A DNA stretch of 64,000 bases, from NCBI RefSeq assembly GCF_900101785.1, contig NZ_LT629688.1:372001-436000 (forward strand). Reading direction: 5' to 3'. This DNA comes from Auraticoccus monumenti. GTDB taxonomy: Bacteria > Actinomycetota > Actinomycetes > Propionibacteriales > Propionibacteriaceae. The position numbers were made by a program, and so were the translations under genes. The notes beneath the pieces were generated by a model that was not told where the DNA came from, searched no databases, and worked only from the letters and a program-made list of their open reading frames with translations. Positions 37,211 to 45,117 of the stretch are shown here, one piece after another. Within the stretch, counting starts at the first letter, position 1, and every line of letters begins with the position of its first letter.

Positions 37211-38062
37211 TCAGTCGACCCCGGCCATGGCCCAGCGCACCGTGGCCGTGGCTGCCCGGCCCAGTGCCTGCCGGGCCGGGCGGGCCAGCCGGTCCGGGAC
37301 CGGGGGCAGCGCGTCGTCCAGCATCACCCGCGCCCAGTCGGGCAGCAGCGCCACCCCACCGGCGGCGATGGCGGCGTAGCCGGGCCGGGCCACGCGGGGC
37401 AGCGGTGGCTCGCGGAGCAGGAAGCGGGCGGCGTCCAGAGCGGCCGGCGAGGGCTCGAGCTCGGCCCGGTACGAGGCCAGCTGCTGGGCCAGGCCGACGA
37501 CCGTGGTCGGCGGGTCGGGCACGCCGAGCAGCCGGGCGGCCACCCCGGCCTGGGCCACGTAGCGGTCCGCCTCGGCGGGGGTCAGGCGCGCCGCCCCGTA
37601 GGCCTGGTGGGCGGCCAGGAAGGACTCCACCTCCGCGACGTGCACCCAGCTCAGCAGCACCGGGTCGTCGGCGCGGTAGGGCCGACCGCGCTCGTCCTTG
37701 CCCCGGACCCGGGTGTGCACGTCGCGGACGCGGGCGATGATCCGCTCGGCGTCCTCGACCGTCCCGAAGGTGGTGGTGGCCAGGTAGTCGCTGGTGCGCT
37801 GCAGACGTCCCCACGGGTCACCGCGGTAGCCGCTGTGGCCGGCGACCCCGGCCATGGCCAGCGGGTGCAGGGACTGCAGCAGCAGCGCGGCCACGCCGCC
37901 GGGGAACATCGACGCGTCGGAGTGGACGCGCCAGACCGGGTCCTCGGGGGTGAACCAGCGCTCGCCCGGGGTGTCCCAGATGCGACGGGCACGCGTCTGG
38001 GCGTCCTCGCCGGCGACCCGCGCGCGGATCATCAGACCGAGCCGCGACTGCAGACCTGGCAC
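37211..38062 (-). CDS. Oxygenase MpaB family protein (DUF2236)
   Basis: 283 residues, GTG start at 38062. All-helical DUF2236 fold with the conserved blocks WRVHSDASMFPGGVAALLLQSLHPLAMAGV (quoted in parts), GRLQRTSDYLATTTFGT, and the metal-binding candidate LLSWVHVAEVESFLAAHQ. The family includes latex-clearing protein-like and MpaB oxygenases that act on fatty or polyprenyl chains; iron binding by His is expected, substrate unknown. The gene starts 6 bp after the pabA/trpG stop on the same strand, so the two are probably co-transcribed, which is not the standard neighbour of trpG. Confidence 0.85.
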   Translation of the reverse strand: MPGLQSRLGLMIRARVAGEDAQTRARRIWDTPGERWFTPEDPVWRVHSDASMFPGGVAALLLQSLHPLAMAGVAGHSGYRGDPWGRLQRTSDYLATTTFGTVEDAERIIARVRDVHTRVRGKDERGRPYRADDPVLLSWVHVAEVESFLAAHQAYGAARLTPAEADRYVAQAGVAARLLGVPDPPTTVVGLAQQLASYRAELEPSPAALDAARFLLREPPLPRVARPGYAAIAAGGVALLPDWARVMLDDALPPVPDRLARPARQALGRAATATVRWAMAGVD

Positions 38063-38068
38063 GTCGGG

Positions 38069-38698
38069 TCAGACCGCCATCAGGGGGCTGAGGTCGGCGG
38101 CCCGGGCGGGCGCCTCGACGTCACCGCAGACCGCCAGCCAGTTGGCCAGCATCTGGTAGCCGCCCTCGGTCAGCACGGACTCGGGGTGGAACTGCACCGC
38201 CTCGACCGCCAGCTCGCGGTGCCGCACGGCCATGATGACGCCGGTCTCGGTGCGGGCGGTGACCTGGAGGACCTCGGGCAGCGAGACCGGCTCGATGGCC
38301 AGCGAGTGGTAGCGGGTGGCGGTGAAGGGGCTGGGCAGACCGGTCAGCACACCCTCCCCCTCGTGCAGCACCGGGGAGGTCTTGCCGTGCAGCAGCTCCG
38401 CGGCCCGGCCGACCACCCCGCCGTAGGCCACCGCGATGGACTGCAGCCCCAGGCAGACCCCGAAGATGGGGAGCCGTCCGCCGTGGGTGCGGACCACGTC
38501 GACGCAGACACCGGCCGCCTCGGGGGTGCCGGGGCCCGGGGAGAGCAGCACCCCGTCGTAGCCGTCGGCCCAGCCCGGCTCGGCGAAGCGCGGGTCGTCG
38601 TTGCGCCAGACCTCGACCTCGGCCCCGATCTGGGCCAGGTAGTGCACCAGGTTGTAGACGAAGGAGTCGTAGTTGTCGACGACGAGGATCCGGCTCAT
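38069..38698 (-). CDS. pabA: Anthranilate / aminodeoxychorismate synthase glutamine amidotransferase subunit
   Basis: 209 residues. Class I amidotransferase: starts with RILVVDNYDSFVYNLVHYL, nucleophile Cys in FGVCLGLQSIAVAYGG, and the His-Glu pair in FHPESVLTEGG. Supplies ammonia from glutamine to a chorismate-using partner (TrpE or PabB), neither of which is nearby. In mycobacteria the same gene beside crgA is annotated trpG, so either or both folate and tryptophan routes may be served. ATG 38698; GACAAT lies 6 nt before it, a weak leaderless -10 box. Confidence 0.92.
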   Translation of the reverse strand: MSRILVVDNYDSFVYNLVHYLAQIGAEVEVWRNDDPRFAEPGWADGYDGVLLSPGPGTPEAAGVCVDVVRTHGGRLPIFGVCLGLQSIAVAYGGVVGRAAELLHGKTSPVLHEGEGVLTGLPSPFTATRYHSLAIEPVSLPEVLQVTARTETGVIMAVRHRELAVEAVQFHPESVLTEGGYQMLANWLAVCGDVEAPARAADLSPLMAV

Positions 38699-38758
38699 GG
38701 CTCGATTGTCCCCCACCGGTCCCAGCGGTCCACGTCGCGGACGTCCGAGGGCCCGTCG

Positions 38759-39322
38759 CTACCGCTCGACCAGAGCGCCCAGCCGGGCCAGGGACTCCCG
38801 AAGCACGCCGGCCAGGTCGCCGTCGTCCGGCCCGCCCACCCACTGCTCGAAGCCGGTCCGCAGGACCGCGATGCCCACCTCCGCGACCAGTCGGGCCTCG
38901 GGCTCGGCACTGCCGCGCTGCCGCAGGACCTGGGCCAGGGAGTCCACCAGCCGCGCCATCTTGATCAGCTCGCGCTCGCGGAGCTCGGCGTTGGCGGCGA
39001 TCACCGACTGCCGACGCCGGGAGTGCGCGAGCCCCGAGCCCAGGAACTCCGCCGCGGCGTCCAGGGCGACCGCCACCGCCTCGATCGGCCGGGCGCTCGC
39101 GGGGGCGGCGGCCAACGCTGCGGTCATCTCCTGCTCGAGGAGCTCGGACCCGAGGAACAGCACCTCGCGCTTGTCGGCGAAGTGGCGGAAGAACGTGCGC
39201 GCCGTGACCCCTGCCCGGTCGGCGATCTGGGCGACCGTCGTCTGCTCGTAGCCCTGCTCGAGGTAGATCTCGAGGGCCGCCGCACGAAGTCGTTCGGCGG
39301 AGTCCGGCTCCCAGCGGCTCAT
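38759..39322 (-). CDS. TetR family regulator (of the adjacent epimerase)
   Basis: 187 residues. DNA-binding helices at about 26-46 (TTVAQIADRAGVTARTFFRHF), C-terminal region helical with a NAELRERELIKM stretch. ATG 39322 is preceded by TATCAT 6 nt upstream, a leaderless promoter. Divergent from the NAD-dependent epimerase-like gene across an 85-bp gap that holds two operators with the same TGATGTCA/TGACATCA core, so it very probably represses both itself and that gene. Ligand unknown. Confidence 0.9.
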   Translation of the reverse strand: MSRWEPDSAERLRAAALEIYLEQGYEQTTVAQIADRAGVTARTFFRHFADKREVLFLGSELLEQEMTAALAAAPASARPIEAVAVALDAAAEFLGSGLAHSRRRQSVIAANAELRERELIKMARLVDSLAQVLRQRGSAEPEARLVAEVGIAVLRTGFEQWVGGPDDGDLAGVLRESLARLGALVER

Positions 39323-39328
39323 GGCGCG

Positions 39329-39334
39329 ATGATA
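39329..39334 (-). promoter_or_regulatory. -10 box of leaderless tetR transcript
   Basis: TATCAT on the minus strand, 6 nt before the ATG at 39322; operator 1 (39337-39357) abuts it. Confidence 0.6.
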
Positions 39335-39336
39335 GT

Positions 39337-39390
39337 TGATGTCACAGTGCGACATGGCGGGTGCTACGGTGATGTCATCAAGTGACATCA
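39337..39390. promoter_or_regulatory. Twin TetR operators in divergent promoter
   Basis: Operator 2 is perfect: TGATGTCA (39370-39377), 5-bp spacer, TGACATCA (39383-39390). Operator 1 is imperfect: TGATGTCA (39337-39344), 5-bp spacer, CGACATGG (39350-39357). Same arms and spacing, 33 bp apart. TACGGT at 39365-39370 is a candidate -10 box of the epimerase gene, overlapped by operator 2. Confidence 0.8.
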
Positions 39391-39407
39391 CTACGGAGGG
39401 ACACCTC

Positions 39408-40301
39408 ATGCGCATCTTCGTCACCGGAGCCTCGGGCTTCATCGGCTCAGCCGTCGTCCCGGAGCTCCTGCGGGCCGGCCACCACGTCGTCGGGCTGGCC
39501 CGCTCCGACCAGGCCGCGGCGCGGGTCGCCGCCCTCGGCGCCGACGTGCGCAGGGGCGGCCTCGACGACACCGCCGGACTGGCCGAGGCCGCGGCCGGTT
39601 CCGACGGCGTGGTCCACCTCGGCTACAGCCACGACTTCTCGAAGGTCGCCGAGGCGGTCGACCTCGACCGCGCGGCGATCGACTCCATGGGCACTGCCCT
39701 GGAGGGCAGCGGGCGACCGCTCGTGTTCGCCTCGGGCGTCCTCGGACTGGCGGTCGGGCGGCTCGCCACCGAGGACGACTCGCCGGACCCGGCCGTCCAC
39801 CCGCGCGGCACCACCGCCGTGGCGGCGGCCTCCTTCGCCGACCGCGGCGTACGGCCGGTGGCCGTGCGGTTCGCGCCCACGGTGCACGGCGCCGGCGACC
39901 ACGGCTTCGTCGCCACCCTCGCCCAGGTCGCCCGGGAGCGCGCCCTCTCGGCGTACGTCGGAGACGGCGACAACCGCTGGTCAGCGGTGCACCGCTCCGA
40001 CGCGGCTCGACTGGTGCGGCTGGTCGTGGAGAGCGACTCGGCCGGTACGGCGGTGCACGCGGTCGCCGAGGAGGGGGTGCCGACCCGGGCCATCGCGGAG
40101 GCCATCGGCCGCGGCCTGGGCGTACCCGTCGGGTCCATCCCGCCGGAGCGGGCCGCGGAGCACTTCGGCTGGGTCGGAGCCTTCTTCGCCGCCGACCTGC
40201 CGGTCTCCAGCCACCGCACCCGCGAGCGTCTGGGCTGGGAGCCGTCCGGTCCGAGCCTGCTGGAGGACCTGGAGGCGGGTCACTACACAGCCGCCCTGTG
40301 A
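39408..40301 (+). CDS. NAD(P)-dependent epimerase/dehydratase (extended SDR)
   Basis: 297 residues. Rossmann start MRIFVTGASGFIGSAVV with GxxGxxG, then the second strand acid/loop GLARSDQAA. The usual YxxxK active site of extended SDRs is not evident; the corresponding region reads TTAVAAASFADRG, so this belongs to the atypical SDR group (NmrA-like or SDR_a4-type) in which catalysis or redox sensing varies. ATG 39408 follows GGAGGG. Expressed from the promoter under twin TetR operators. Likely acts on a small xenobiotic or signals redox state; substrate unknown. Confidence 0.85.
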   Translation: MRIFVTGASGFIGSAVVPELLRAGHHVVGLARSDQAAARVAALGADVRRGGLDDTAGLAEAAAGSDGVVHLGYSHDFSKVAEAVDLDRAAIDSMGTALEGSGRPLVFASGVLGLAVGRLATEDDSPDPAVHPRGTTAVAAASFADRGVRPVAVRFAPTVHGAGDHGFVATLAQVARERALSAYVGDGDNRWSAVHRSDAARLVRLVVESDSAGTAVHAVAEEGVPTRAIAEAIGRGLGVPVGSIPPERAAEHFGWVGAFFAADLPVSSHRTRERLGWEPSGPSLLEDLEAGHYTAAL

Positions 40302-40624
40302 ACGCCGGGTCAGGTGCCGGCCGTGGTGACGATGGTCCAGATCGTCACCTGCCCGGGGACGACATGACCACCGACGGCACCAGCGGTCTCGGCGACGGCA
40401 CCGCCGCGGACCCGGGCGGCACCGACAGGACTGCGCACTGAGCCTCTCCCCGAGCTCGGAGATGACGCCCGGACCTGCAGGGGCGGGCTCTGGACGTCCC
40501 GGGTGCACGTCACGGCACCGGTCCCGGCCCCGGCGAGCGGGTCCTCTCCCTCTCTCCCCGACCGCTCCCAGCGGCCGACGTCCCGGGGCCGGCTCGTGGC
40601 CCGGGGACGTCGGTGCCGCGCGGC
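40302..40624. other. Intergenic stretch without a supported gene
   Basis: 323 bp between the epimerase and baeRF genes. Short open frames on both strands lack ribosome-binding sites and family sequence. The only clear element is the terminator hairpin at its right end. Confidence 0.6.
40575..40613 (-). terminator. Terminator hairpin after the baeRF gene
   Basis: 16-bp stem with one mismatch (40575-40590 with 40598-40613), 7-nt loop, 12 nt beyond the stop of the minus-strand gene at 40625. Confidence 0.7.
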
Positions 40625-41749
40625 TCAGAGGCCGGCGGACTCCTTCGGGAACCGGAGCACGGCCGCGACCGGGGAGTCGTCCAGCAGGTCCTTCTCACGC
40701 ACGGCGCGGACGGTGCCGCCGGCGCGGAGCACGCGGGCGGCGATCTCGTCGACCACGTTGTAGGTGTCCGGTCCGCCCTCGTCGACGAGCTCGGGCTCGC
40801 CGTCCTCGGCCAGCCGGCCCTCCTGGGCGACGTCCATGTCGAACCACAGCTCCTCCACCGCGCCCATCGTGGCGGCCTTGGCCACCTCGGTGAGGTCGGT
40901 GGTGGCCCGGCCGGCGCTGCGACGGGTGCCGAAGAGCTCGCGCCACCCGGCCAGCTCGTGGCTGTAGTGGGTGTCCAGCACCTCGCGGGTGCGGGCGTCC
41001 ACGTCGTCCACCTCGAGGGAGGAGGGGTGGACGTCCAGACCGTCCTCGAGGAGCTGGTCGTACTCGTTGACGGTGCGGTAGGCCGCGACCAGGTCGGGGG
41101 CCCCGGTGATCACCAGGGGCAGCCCGGTGCGGCGCACGGTCGGCAGCACGGCCCGCTGCACCAGTCCGGCGAAGCGCTCCCGCTGGGTGCGGTCGCTGGG
41201 GGCGGCGCGCATGTCGGCCTGGCCGTGGTTGTCGGTGACGGCCAGGGTGGCGCTCAGCTCGTCCAGGTCGAGGTCGAGGTGGACCTCCTCGGCGCGACGG
41301 TCGGCGGTCAGCTCGTACAGCTTGACGTCGTGGGCGGCGACGGCGAGCAGGTGCGCGCCGTTGCGGAACGTCACCGCGCGCAGCAGGGCACCGACGTCGA
41401 AGCGGTCACCGGTGGCCACGTGCGGGCGGAGCCGGCTGGCCATCCGGAAGGAGCGCAGCTCGCCGGCGGCGGCGAAGAGGGCGATCGAGGCGCCCTGGTG
41501 CTCCCAGAAGGAGAGCTGCTCGGACAGCTCGCGCACCGGGGCGACCACCGCGGCGGCCTCCTTGGGGGCGCAACCGCCCGCCACGAGCTCCTTCTCCGCC
41601 TCGCCGGCCGCGTTGCGCAGGGCGATCCGGGCGCCCTCCTGCTGGGCGGGCACGGGGGACGACTCGAGGTAGATGGTGACGCTCGCCGGATCACGTGCGT
41701 CCAGCAGCTGGTTGATGTCTTCGGGGGTCAACGGGTCGACGGTCAACAT
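40625..41749 (-). CDS. baeRF-type (bacterial eRF1-like) domain protein
   Basis: 374 residues. Matches in layout the bacterial archaeo-eukaryotic release-factor-like families (baeRF): an N-terminal beta domain (VTIYLESSPVPAQQEGARIALRNA, part), a middle domain (AHLLAVAAHDVKLYELTADR), a central NHGQADMRAAPSDR loop, and an L7Ae-like C-terminal domain (DEIAARVLRAGGTVRAV). Such proteins are proposed ribosome-rescue or translation-quality factors, sometimes annotated as chemotaxis or Rv2629-like. A GGQ-type motif is not clear. ATG 41749 follows TAACCT by 6 nt (leaderless). Confidence 0.8.
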   Translation of the reverse strand: MLTVDPLTPEDINQLLDARDPASVTIYLESSPVPAQQEGARIALRNAAGEAEKELVAGGCAPKEAAAVVAPVRELSEQLSFWEHQGASIALFAAAGELRSFRMASRLRPHVATGDRFDVGALLRAVTFRNGAHLLAVAAHDVKLYELTADRRAEEVHLDLDLDELSATLAVTDNHGQADMRAAPSDRTQRERFAGLVQRAVLPTVRRTGLPLVITGAPDLVAAYRTVNEYDQLLEDGLDVHPSSLEVDDVDARTREVLDTHYSHELAGWRELFGTRRSAGRATTDLTEVAKAATMGAVEELWFDMDVAQEGRLAEDGEPELVDEGGPDTYNVVDEIAARVLRAGGTVRAVREKDLLDDSPVAAVLRFPKESAGL

Positions 41750-41755
41750 CTGTGC

Positions 41756-41761
41756 AGGTTA
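41756..41761 (-). promoter_or_regulatory. -10 box of leaderless baeRF transcript
   Basis: TAACCT on the minus strand, 6 nt before the ATG at 41749. Confidence 0.5.
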
Positions 41762-41801
41762 CCGGCCGGGGCCGCCCGACCCAGGGTGGGGGGTGCCCGG
41801 T

Positions 41802-43301
41802 TCAGCGCGTGGGCAGGAGCTCGGTGAGGGTGCGGTCGAGCTCGGCCCAGGTCTGCTCGACGTCCTCGGCACCGGTGCGCCAGCCCCCGCAGGCCCAGCG
41901 CACGAACGGCCGCCCCGCCACCTGGCCGTGGCTGAGGTAGGCCGCGCCGGAGGCGTTGACCCGGTCCATCACCTCCCGGGTGAGCTGGTCGGCCCGTCCG
42001 GCCCCCAGCCCGTCCGAGGACGCCAGCCGGAAGCTGACCAGCCCGAGCACGGGCGGCGCGGCCAGCTCCAGGCGGGGGTCGGCGTCCACCAGCTCGGCCA
42101 CCCGGGCCGCCTGGGCGATGCCGGCGCGCAGGTGGGCCCGGAGCCCGGACAGCCCGTAGCTGCGCAGCACCGTCCACAGCTTGAGCGCGCGGAAGCGGCG
42201 GCCGAGCTGGGGGTGCCAGTCGCGGTAGTCCACCACCGCGCCGGACTCGGTGGCGGGGTTGCGCAGGTACTCCGGCAGGATCGACAGGGCCCCGACCAGG
42301 GCGCTGCGGTCCCGCACCCAGAAGGTGCTGCAGTCGAAGGTGGTGAGCAACCACTTGTGCGGGTTGGTGACGTAGGAGTCGGCCAGCTCGGCGACCCCCT
42401 CGTTGACCCAGGCGTGCTCGGGGCAGAGCGCGGCTACACCGGCCCAGGCGGCGTCCACGTGCAGCCAGACGCCGTGGCGCCGGGTGACCTCGCCGATGGC
42501 TGCCACCGGGTCGACGGCACCGGTGCCGGTGGTGCCGACGCAGGCCTGCACCATCACCGGCACGCGGCCGGCCGCGACGTCGGCCTCGATCGCCTCGCGG
42601 AGCCGGTCGACGTCGAGCTGCTGGGTCCAGGGGTCGACGTCGACCAGACGGACCGCCCGCTCCCCCAGCCCGCTCATCATCGCCGCCTTCTGCAGCGAGG
42701 AGTGGGCCTGGGTGGAGGCGTAGACGGTGTAGCGCCCCTGCTCGACGCCCTCGGTCCGGGCCCGGCCGCCGGTGGCCCGGTGCAGGGCGGCCAGCAGGGC
42801 GGTGAAGGTGGCGGTGGAGGCGGTGTCCTGGATGACGCCGCCACCGGCACCGGGGCTGCCGTCGTCGCGGAGGTGGCAGAAGGCGTCGGAGAGGCCGAGG
42901 GCGCGGGCCAGCTGGTCGAGCACCACCTGCTCGAGCTCGGTGACCGCCGGGCTGGTCGCCCAGAGCATCCCCTGGGCGCCGATGCCGCTGCTGAGCAGGT
43001 CGCCGAGGACGCCCGCCGGTGAGGAGTTGGCCGGGAAGTAGGCGAAGAACCGTGGGTGCTGCCAGTGCGTGAGACCCGGGACCAGGTGCTGGTCGACGTC
43101 GGCCAGCACCGCGTCGAGGGACTCCGGCTGGTCCGGGATCGTCCCGTCGACGGCCGCTGCCACGGCTCCCGGCTCGACCTGGGAGAGCACCGGACGCTCC
43201 CCCACCGACTCCCAGTAGTCCGCGATCCAGTCCACGACCTGGTGCGCCTGGGCCCGGAACTGCTCCGCGCTCAGGTGCGGCGCCCGCTGCTGCTCACTCA
43301 C
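41802..43301 (-). CDS. Pyridoxal-dependent aromatic amino acid decarboxylase
   Basis: 499 residues, group II PLP decarboxylase. Visible: substrate region LTHWQHPRFFAYFPANSSP, cofactor base stacking and binding (HVDAAWAG with the Asp that holds the pyridine nitrogen), and Schiff-base Lys in NPHKWLLTTFDCS. Most like aromatic-L-amino-acid (tryptophan/tyrosine/DOPA) decarboxylases, yielding amines; the exact substrate is not certain. GTG 43301 follows TAGGTT by 6 nt (leaderless). It lies downstream of the 2-oxoacid dehydrogenase operon on the same strand but with its own promoter. Confidence 0.9.
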   Translation of the reverse strand: MSEQQRAPHLSAEQFRAQAHQVVDWIADYWESVGERPVLSQVEPGAVAAAVDGTIPDQPESLDAVLADVDQHLVPGLTHWQHPRFFAYFPANSSPAGVLGDLLSSGIGAQGMLWATSPAVTELEQVVLDQLARALGLSDAFCHLRDDGSPGAGGGVIQDTASTATFTALLAALHRATGGRARTEGVEQGRYTVYASTQAHSSLQKAAMMSGLGERAVRLVDVDPWTQQLDVDRLREAIEADVAAGRVPVMVQACVGTTGTGAVDPVAAIGEVTRRHGVWLHVDAAWAGVAALCPEHAWVNEGVAELADSYVTNPHKWLLTTFDCSTFWVRDRSALVGALSILPEYLRNPATESGAVVDYRDWHPQLGRRFRALKLWTVLRSYGLSGLRAHLRAGIAQAARVAELVDADPRLELAAPPVLGLVSFRLASSDGLGAGRADQLTREVMDRVNASGAAYLSHGQVAGRPFVRWACGGWRTGAEDVEQTWAELDRTLTELLPTR

Positions 43302-43307
43302 CGCAGC

Positions 43308-43313
43308 AACCTA
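43308..43313 (-). promoter_or_regulatory. -10 box of leaderless decarboxylase transcript
   Basis: TAGGTT on the minus strand, 6 nt before the GTG at 43301. Confidence 0.5.
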
Positions 43314-43353
43314 GTCCTGCCCTCGGCCCCAGCGCCCTCCTGGTCCGACGTCC

Positions 43354-43371
43354 GGCCGGGACTACCCGGCC
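43354..43371 (-). terminator. Terminator hairpin after the E2 gene
   Basis: Perfect 7-bp GC stem (43354-43360 with 43365-43371) with 4-nt loop, 62 nt beyond the E2 stop and before the decarboxylase promoter. Confidence 0.45.
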
Positions 43372-43390
43372 AGACGTCGCACCGGGGACG

Positions 43391-43430
43391 CCGGGGCCAC
43401 CGGGGCCGCCGGGGCCGCCGGGGCCGACGG
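43391..43430. repeat. 9-bp tandem repeat
   Basis: About four units of CCGGGGCCR (43391-43426) plus a degenerate fifth, just after the E2 stop codon. Confidence 0.7.
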
Positions 43431-43432
43431 GG

Positions 43433-45100
43433 CTACAGCAGGGCGCCCATCGCCGGGTCGGCGAGCGCGAGGGCGACGTCGGCGAGGAACCGGGAGCCCT
43501 CGGCACCGTCGGCCACCCGGTGGTCGAAGGAGACCGACAGCGTGGTCACCCAGCGCGGCTCGATGCGCTCCTCCACGCCCTCGCCGACCACCCAGGGGCG
43601 GCGGTTGATCGCCCCCAGGCACAGGATGCCGGCCTGGCCGGGGTTGATGATCGGGGTGCCGCCGTCGATGCCGAAGACGCCCACGTTGGTGACGGTGAAG
43701 GTGCCACCGGAGAGGGCCGCCGGCTGGGTGCGTCCCTGCTTGGCCACCGCGACCAGCTCGGCCAGCGCCTCGGCCAGCTCCCGCAGCCGCATCCGCTGGG
43801 CACCCTTGACGTTGGGCACCACCAGGCCGCGCGGGGTGGCGGCGGCGATGCCGAGGTTCACCTCGCGGGAGCGGACGATCTCCGCCCCGCCCTCGACCTC
43901 GACCCAGCGCGAGTTCAGCTCCGGTGTCCGCTCCAGCGCCCGGCAGACCGCGGCTGCGACCAGCACCAGCGGGGTCAGCCGGACCTCGGCCAGGTCGCGG
44001 CGGGAGCGGAGCCGCTCCAGCAGCTCCATCGAGGCGGTGACGTCGACCTCGATCCACTCGGTGACGTGGGGGGCGGTGAAGGCCGAGCTGACCATCGCCT
44101 CGGCGGTGATCTTGCGGACCCCGCGGACCGGGATGCGCTCGTCGTCGTCCGCCCGGGGAGCACCCGGGTCGCTCCACCGGCCGTCGGAGCTGACGGCCGG
44201 GTCGGGCAGGACGCCGTCCTCGTCACCGATGCCCGCCGTCGACGGGCTGGCGGCGGGGGTGCCGACCCCGGCCGCCGGGGCCGCCGGGGCCGCGGCACCG
44301 GCGAGGGCCGAGGTCGCCGCGGCGGCCTCGACGTCGGCGCGGGTGATGATCCCGCCGTCCCCGGTCCCGGCCAGACGGCGCAGGTCGACCCCGAGCTGCT
44401 TGGCCAGCAGCCTGGTCGGCGGCCTGGTCAGCACCGGGCCGCGCTCCTCGGCGGGCTCGGACGGACCGCGTCCCGGGCCGGGCAGCGGGTCGCCCGCGGG
44501 CTGGGCCGGAGTGGGCTCCAGCGGCGCCACCGCACCGGCGGGGCGCGAGACCGGGTGACCGGGGTCGAAGGAGTCGTTCAGCTGCGCCTGCACCTGCCGC
44601 ACCGTCTGGTCGGACGGCGCAGCTGCCGGCGCGGACGGCGTCCCGGCCGGGCTGCCCCCCTGCTCGGCGCCGGTGCCTGCCGACGCACCGGCGGCCTCGT
44701 CGGCACCCCCGGCCCCGGACCCGGGCGGCGCGCCGTCGCCGGCCCCCGCCGACGGTGCGGCGCCGGCGCCCCGACGCGGGCGACGGGTGGTGCCGGCCGC
44801 CTTCACCCCGTAGCCGACCAGGTTCGGGGCGGCCGCGGCGTCCTCGTCCTCGGCCGCGTCGTCGGTGCCGTCGTCGATGGCGATGATCGGGGTCCCGACG
44901 TCGACCGTCGTGCCCTCCTCGACCAGCAGCTGGGCCACCCGGCCGCTGAACGGGCTCGGGAGCTCGACCAGGGACTTGCTGGTCTCGATCTCGACCACCA
45001 CGTCGTTGACCGCGACCTCGTCCCCGACGGCCACCCGCCAGGTGACCAGCTCGGCCTCGACCAGTCCCTCACCGGGGTCGGGCAGGTTGAAGTACTGCAT
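43433..45100 (-). CDS. bkdC: Branched-chain 2-oxoacid dehydrogenase E2 (dihydrolipoamide acyltransferase)
   Basis: 555 residues. N-terminal lipoyl domain with lipoylated Lys in IETSKSLVELPSPF (near residue 43), an Ala/Pro/Gly/Ser-rich linker of about 130 residues, an E1/E3-binding domain (TRPPTRLLAKQLGVDL, near 230), a second low-complexity linker, and the catalytic domain with LTPLVLVAAAV and the active-site DHRVADGAEG at the end. Transfers acyl groups to CoA. Third gene of the E1-alpha, E1-beta, E2 operon, 17 bp after E1-beta. E3 is not encoded here. The two-subunit E1 argues for branched-chain or related 2-oxoacids and not classical actinobacterial AceE-type pyruvate dehydrogenase. Confidence 0.92.
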   Translation of the reverse strand: MQYFNLPDPGEGLVEAELVTWRVAVGDEVAVNDVVVEIETSKSLVELPSPFSGRVAQLLVEEGTTVDVGTPIIAIDDGTDDAAEDEDAAAAPNLVGYGVKAAGTTRRPRRGAGAAPSAGAGDGAPPGSGAGGADEAAGASAGTGAEQGGSPAGTPSAPAAAPSDQTVRQVQAQLNDSFDPGHPVSRPAGAVAPLEPTPAQPAGDPLPGPGRGPSEPAEERGPVLTRPPTRLLAKQLGVDLRRLAGTGDGGIITRADVEAAAATSALAGAAAPAAPAAGVGTPAASPSTAGIGDEDGVLPDPAVSSDGRWSDPGAPRADDDERIPVRGVRKITAEAMVSSAFTAPHVTEWIEVDVTASMELLERLRSRRDLAEVRLTPLVLVAAAVCRALERTPELNSRWVEVEGGAEIVRSREVNLGIAAATPRGLVVPNVKGAQRMRLRELAEALAELVAVAKQGRTQPAALSGGTFTVTNVGVFGIDGGTPIINPGQAGILCLGAINRRPWVVGEGVEERIEPRWVTTLSVSFDHRVADGAEGSRFLADVALALADPAMGALL

Positions 45101-45117
45101 CGCTGCGTGCTCCCGTC

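Noticed and set aside
40310-40513. Small minus-strand frame in the 40.3-40.6 kb gap
   Set aside because: No ribosome-binding site and no recognisable family; could be a remnant, but nothing supports a gene.
43391-43430. CRISPR or regulatory repeat
   Set aside because: 9-bp GC microsatellite without spacers.
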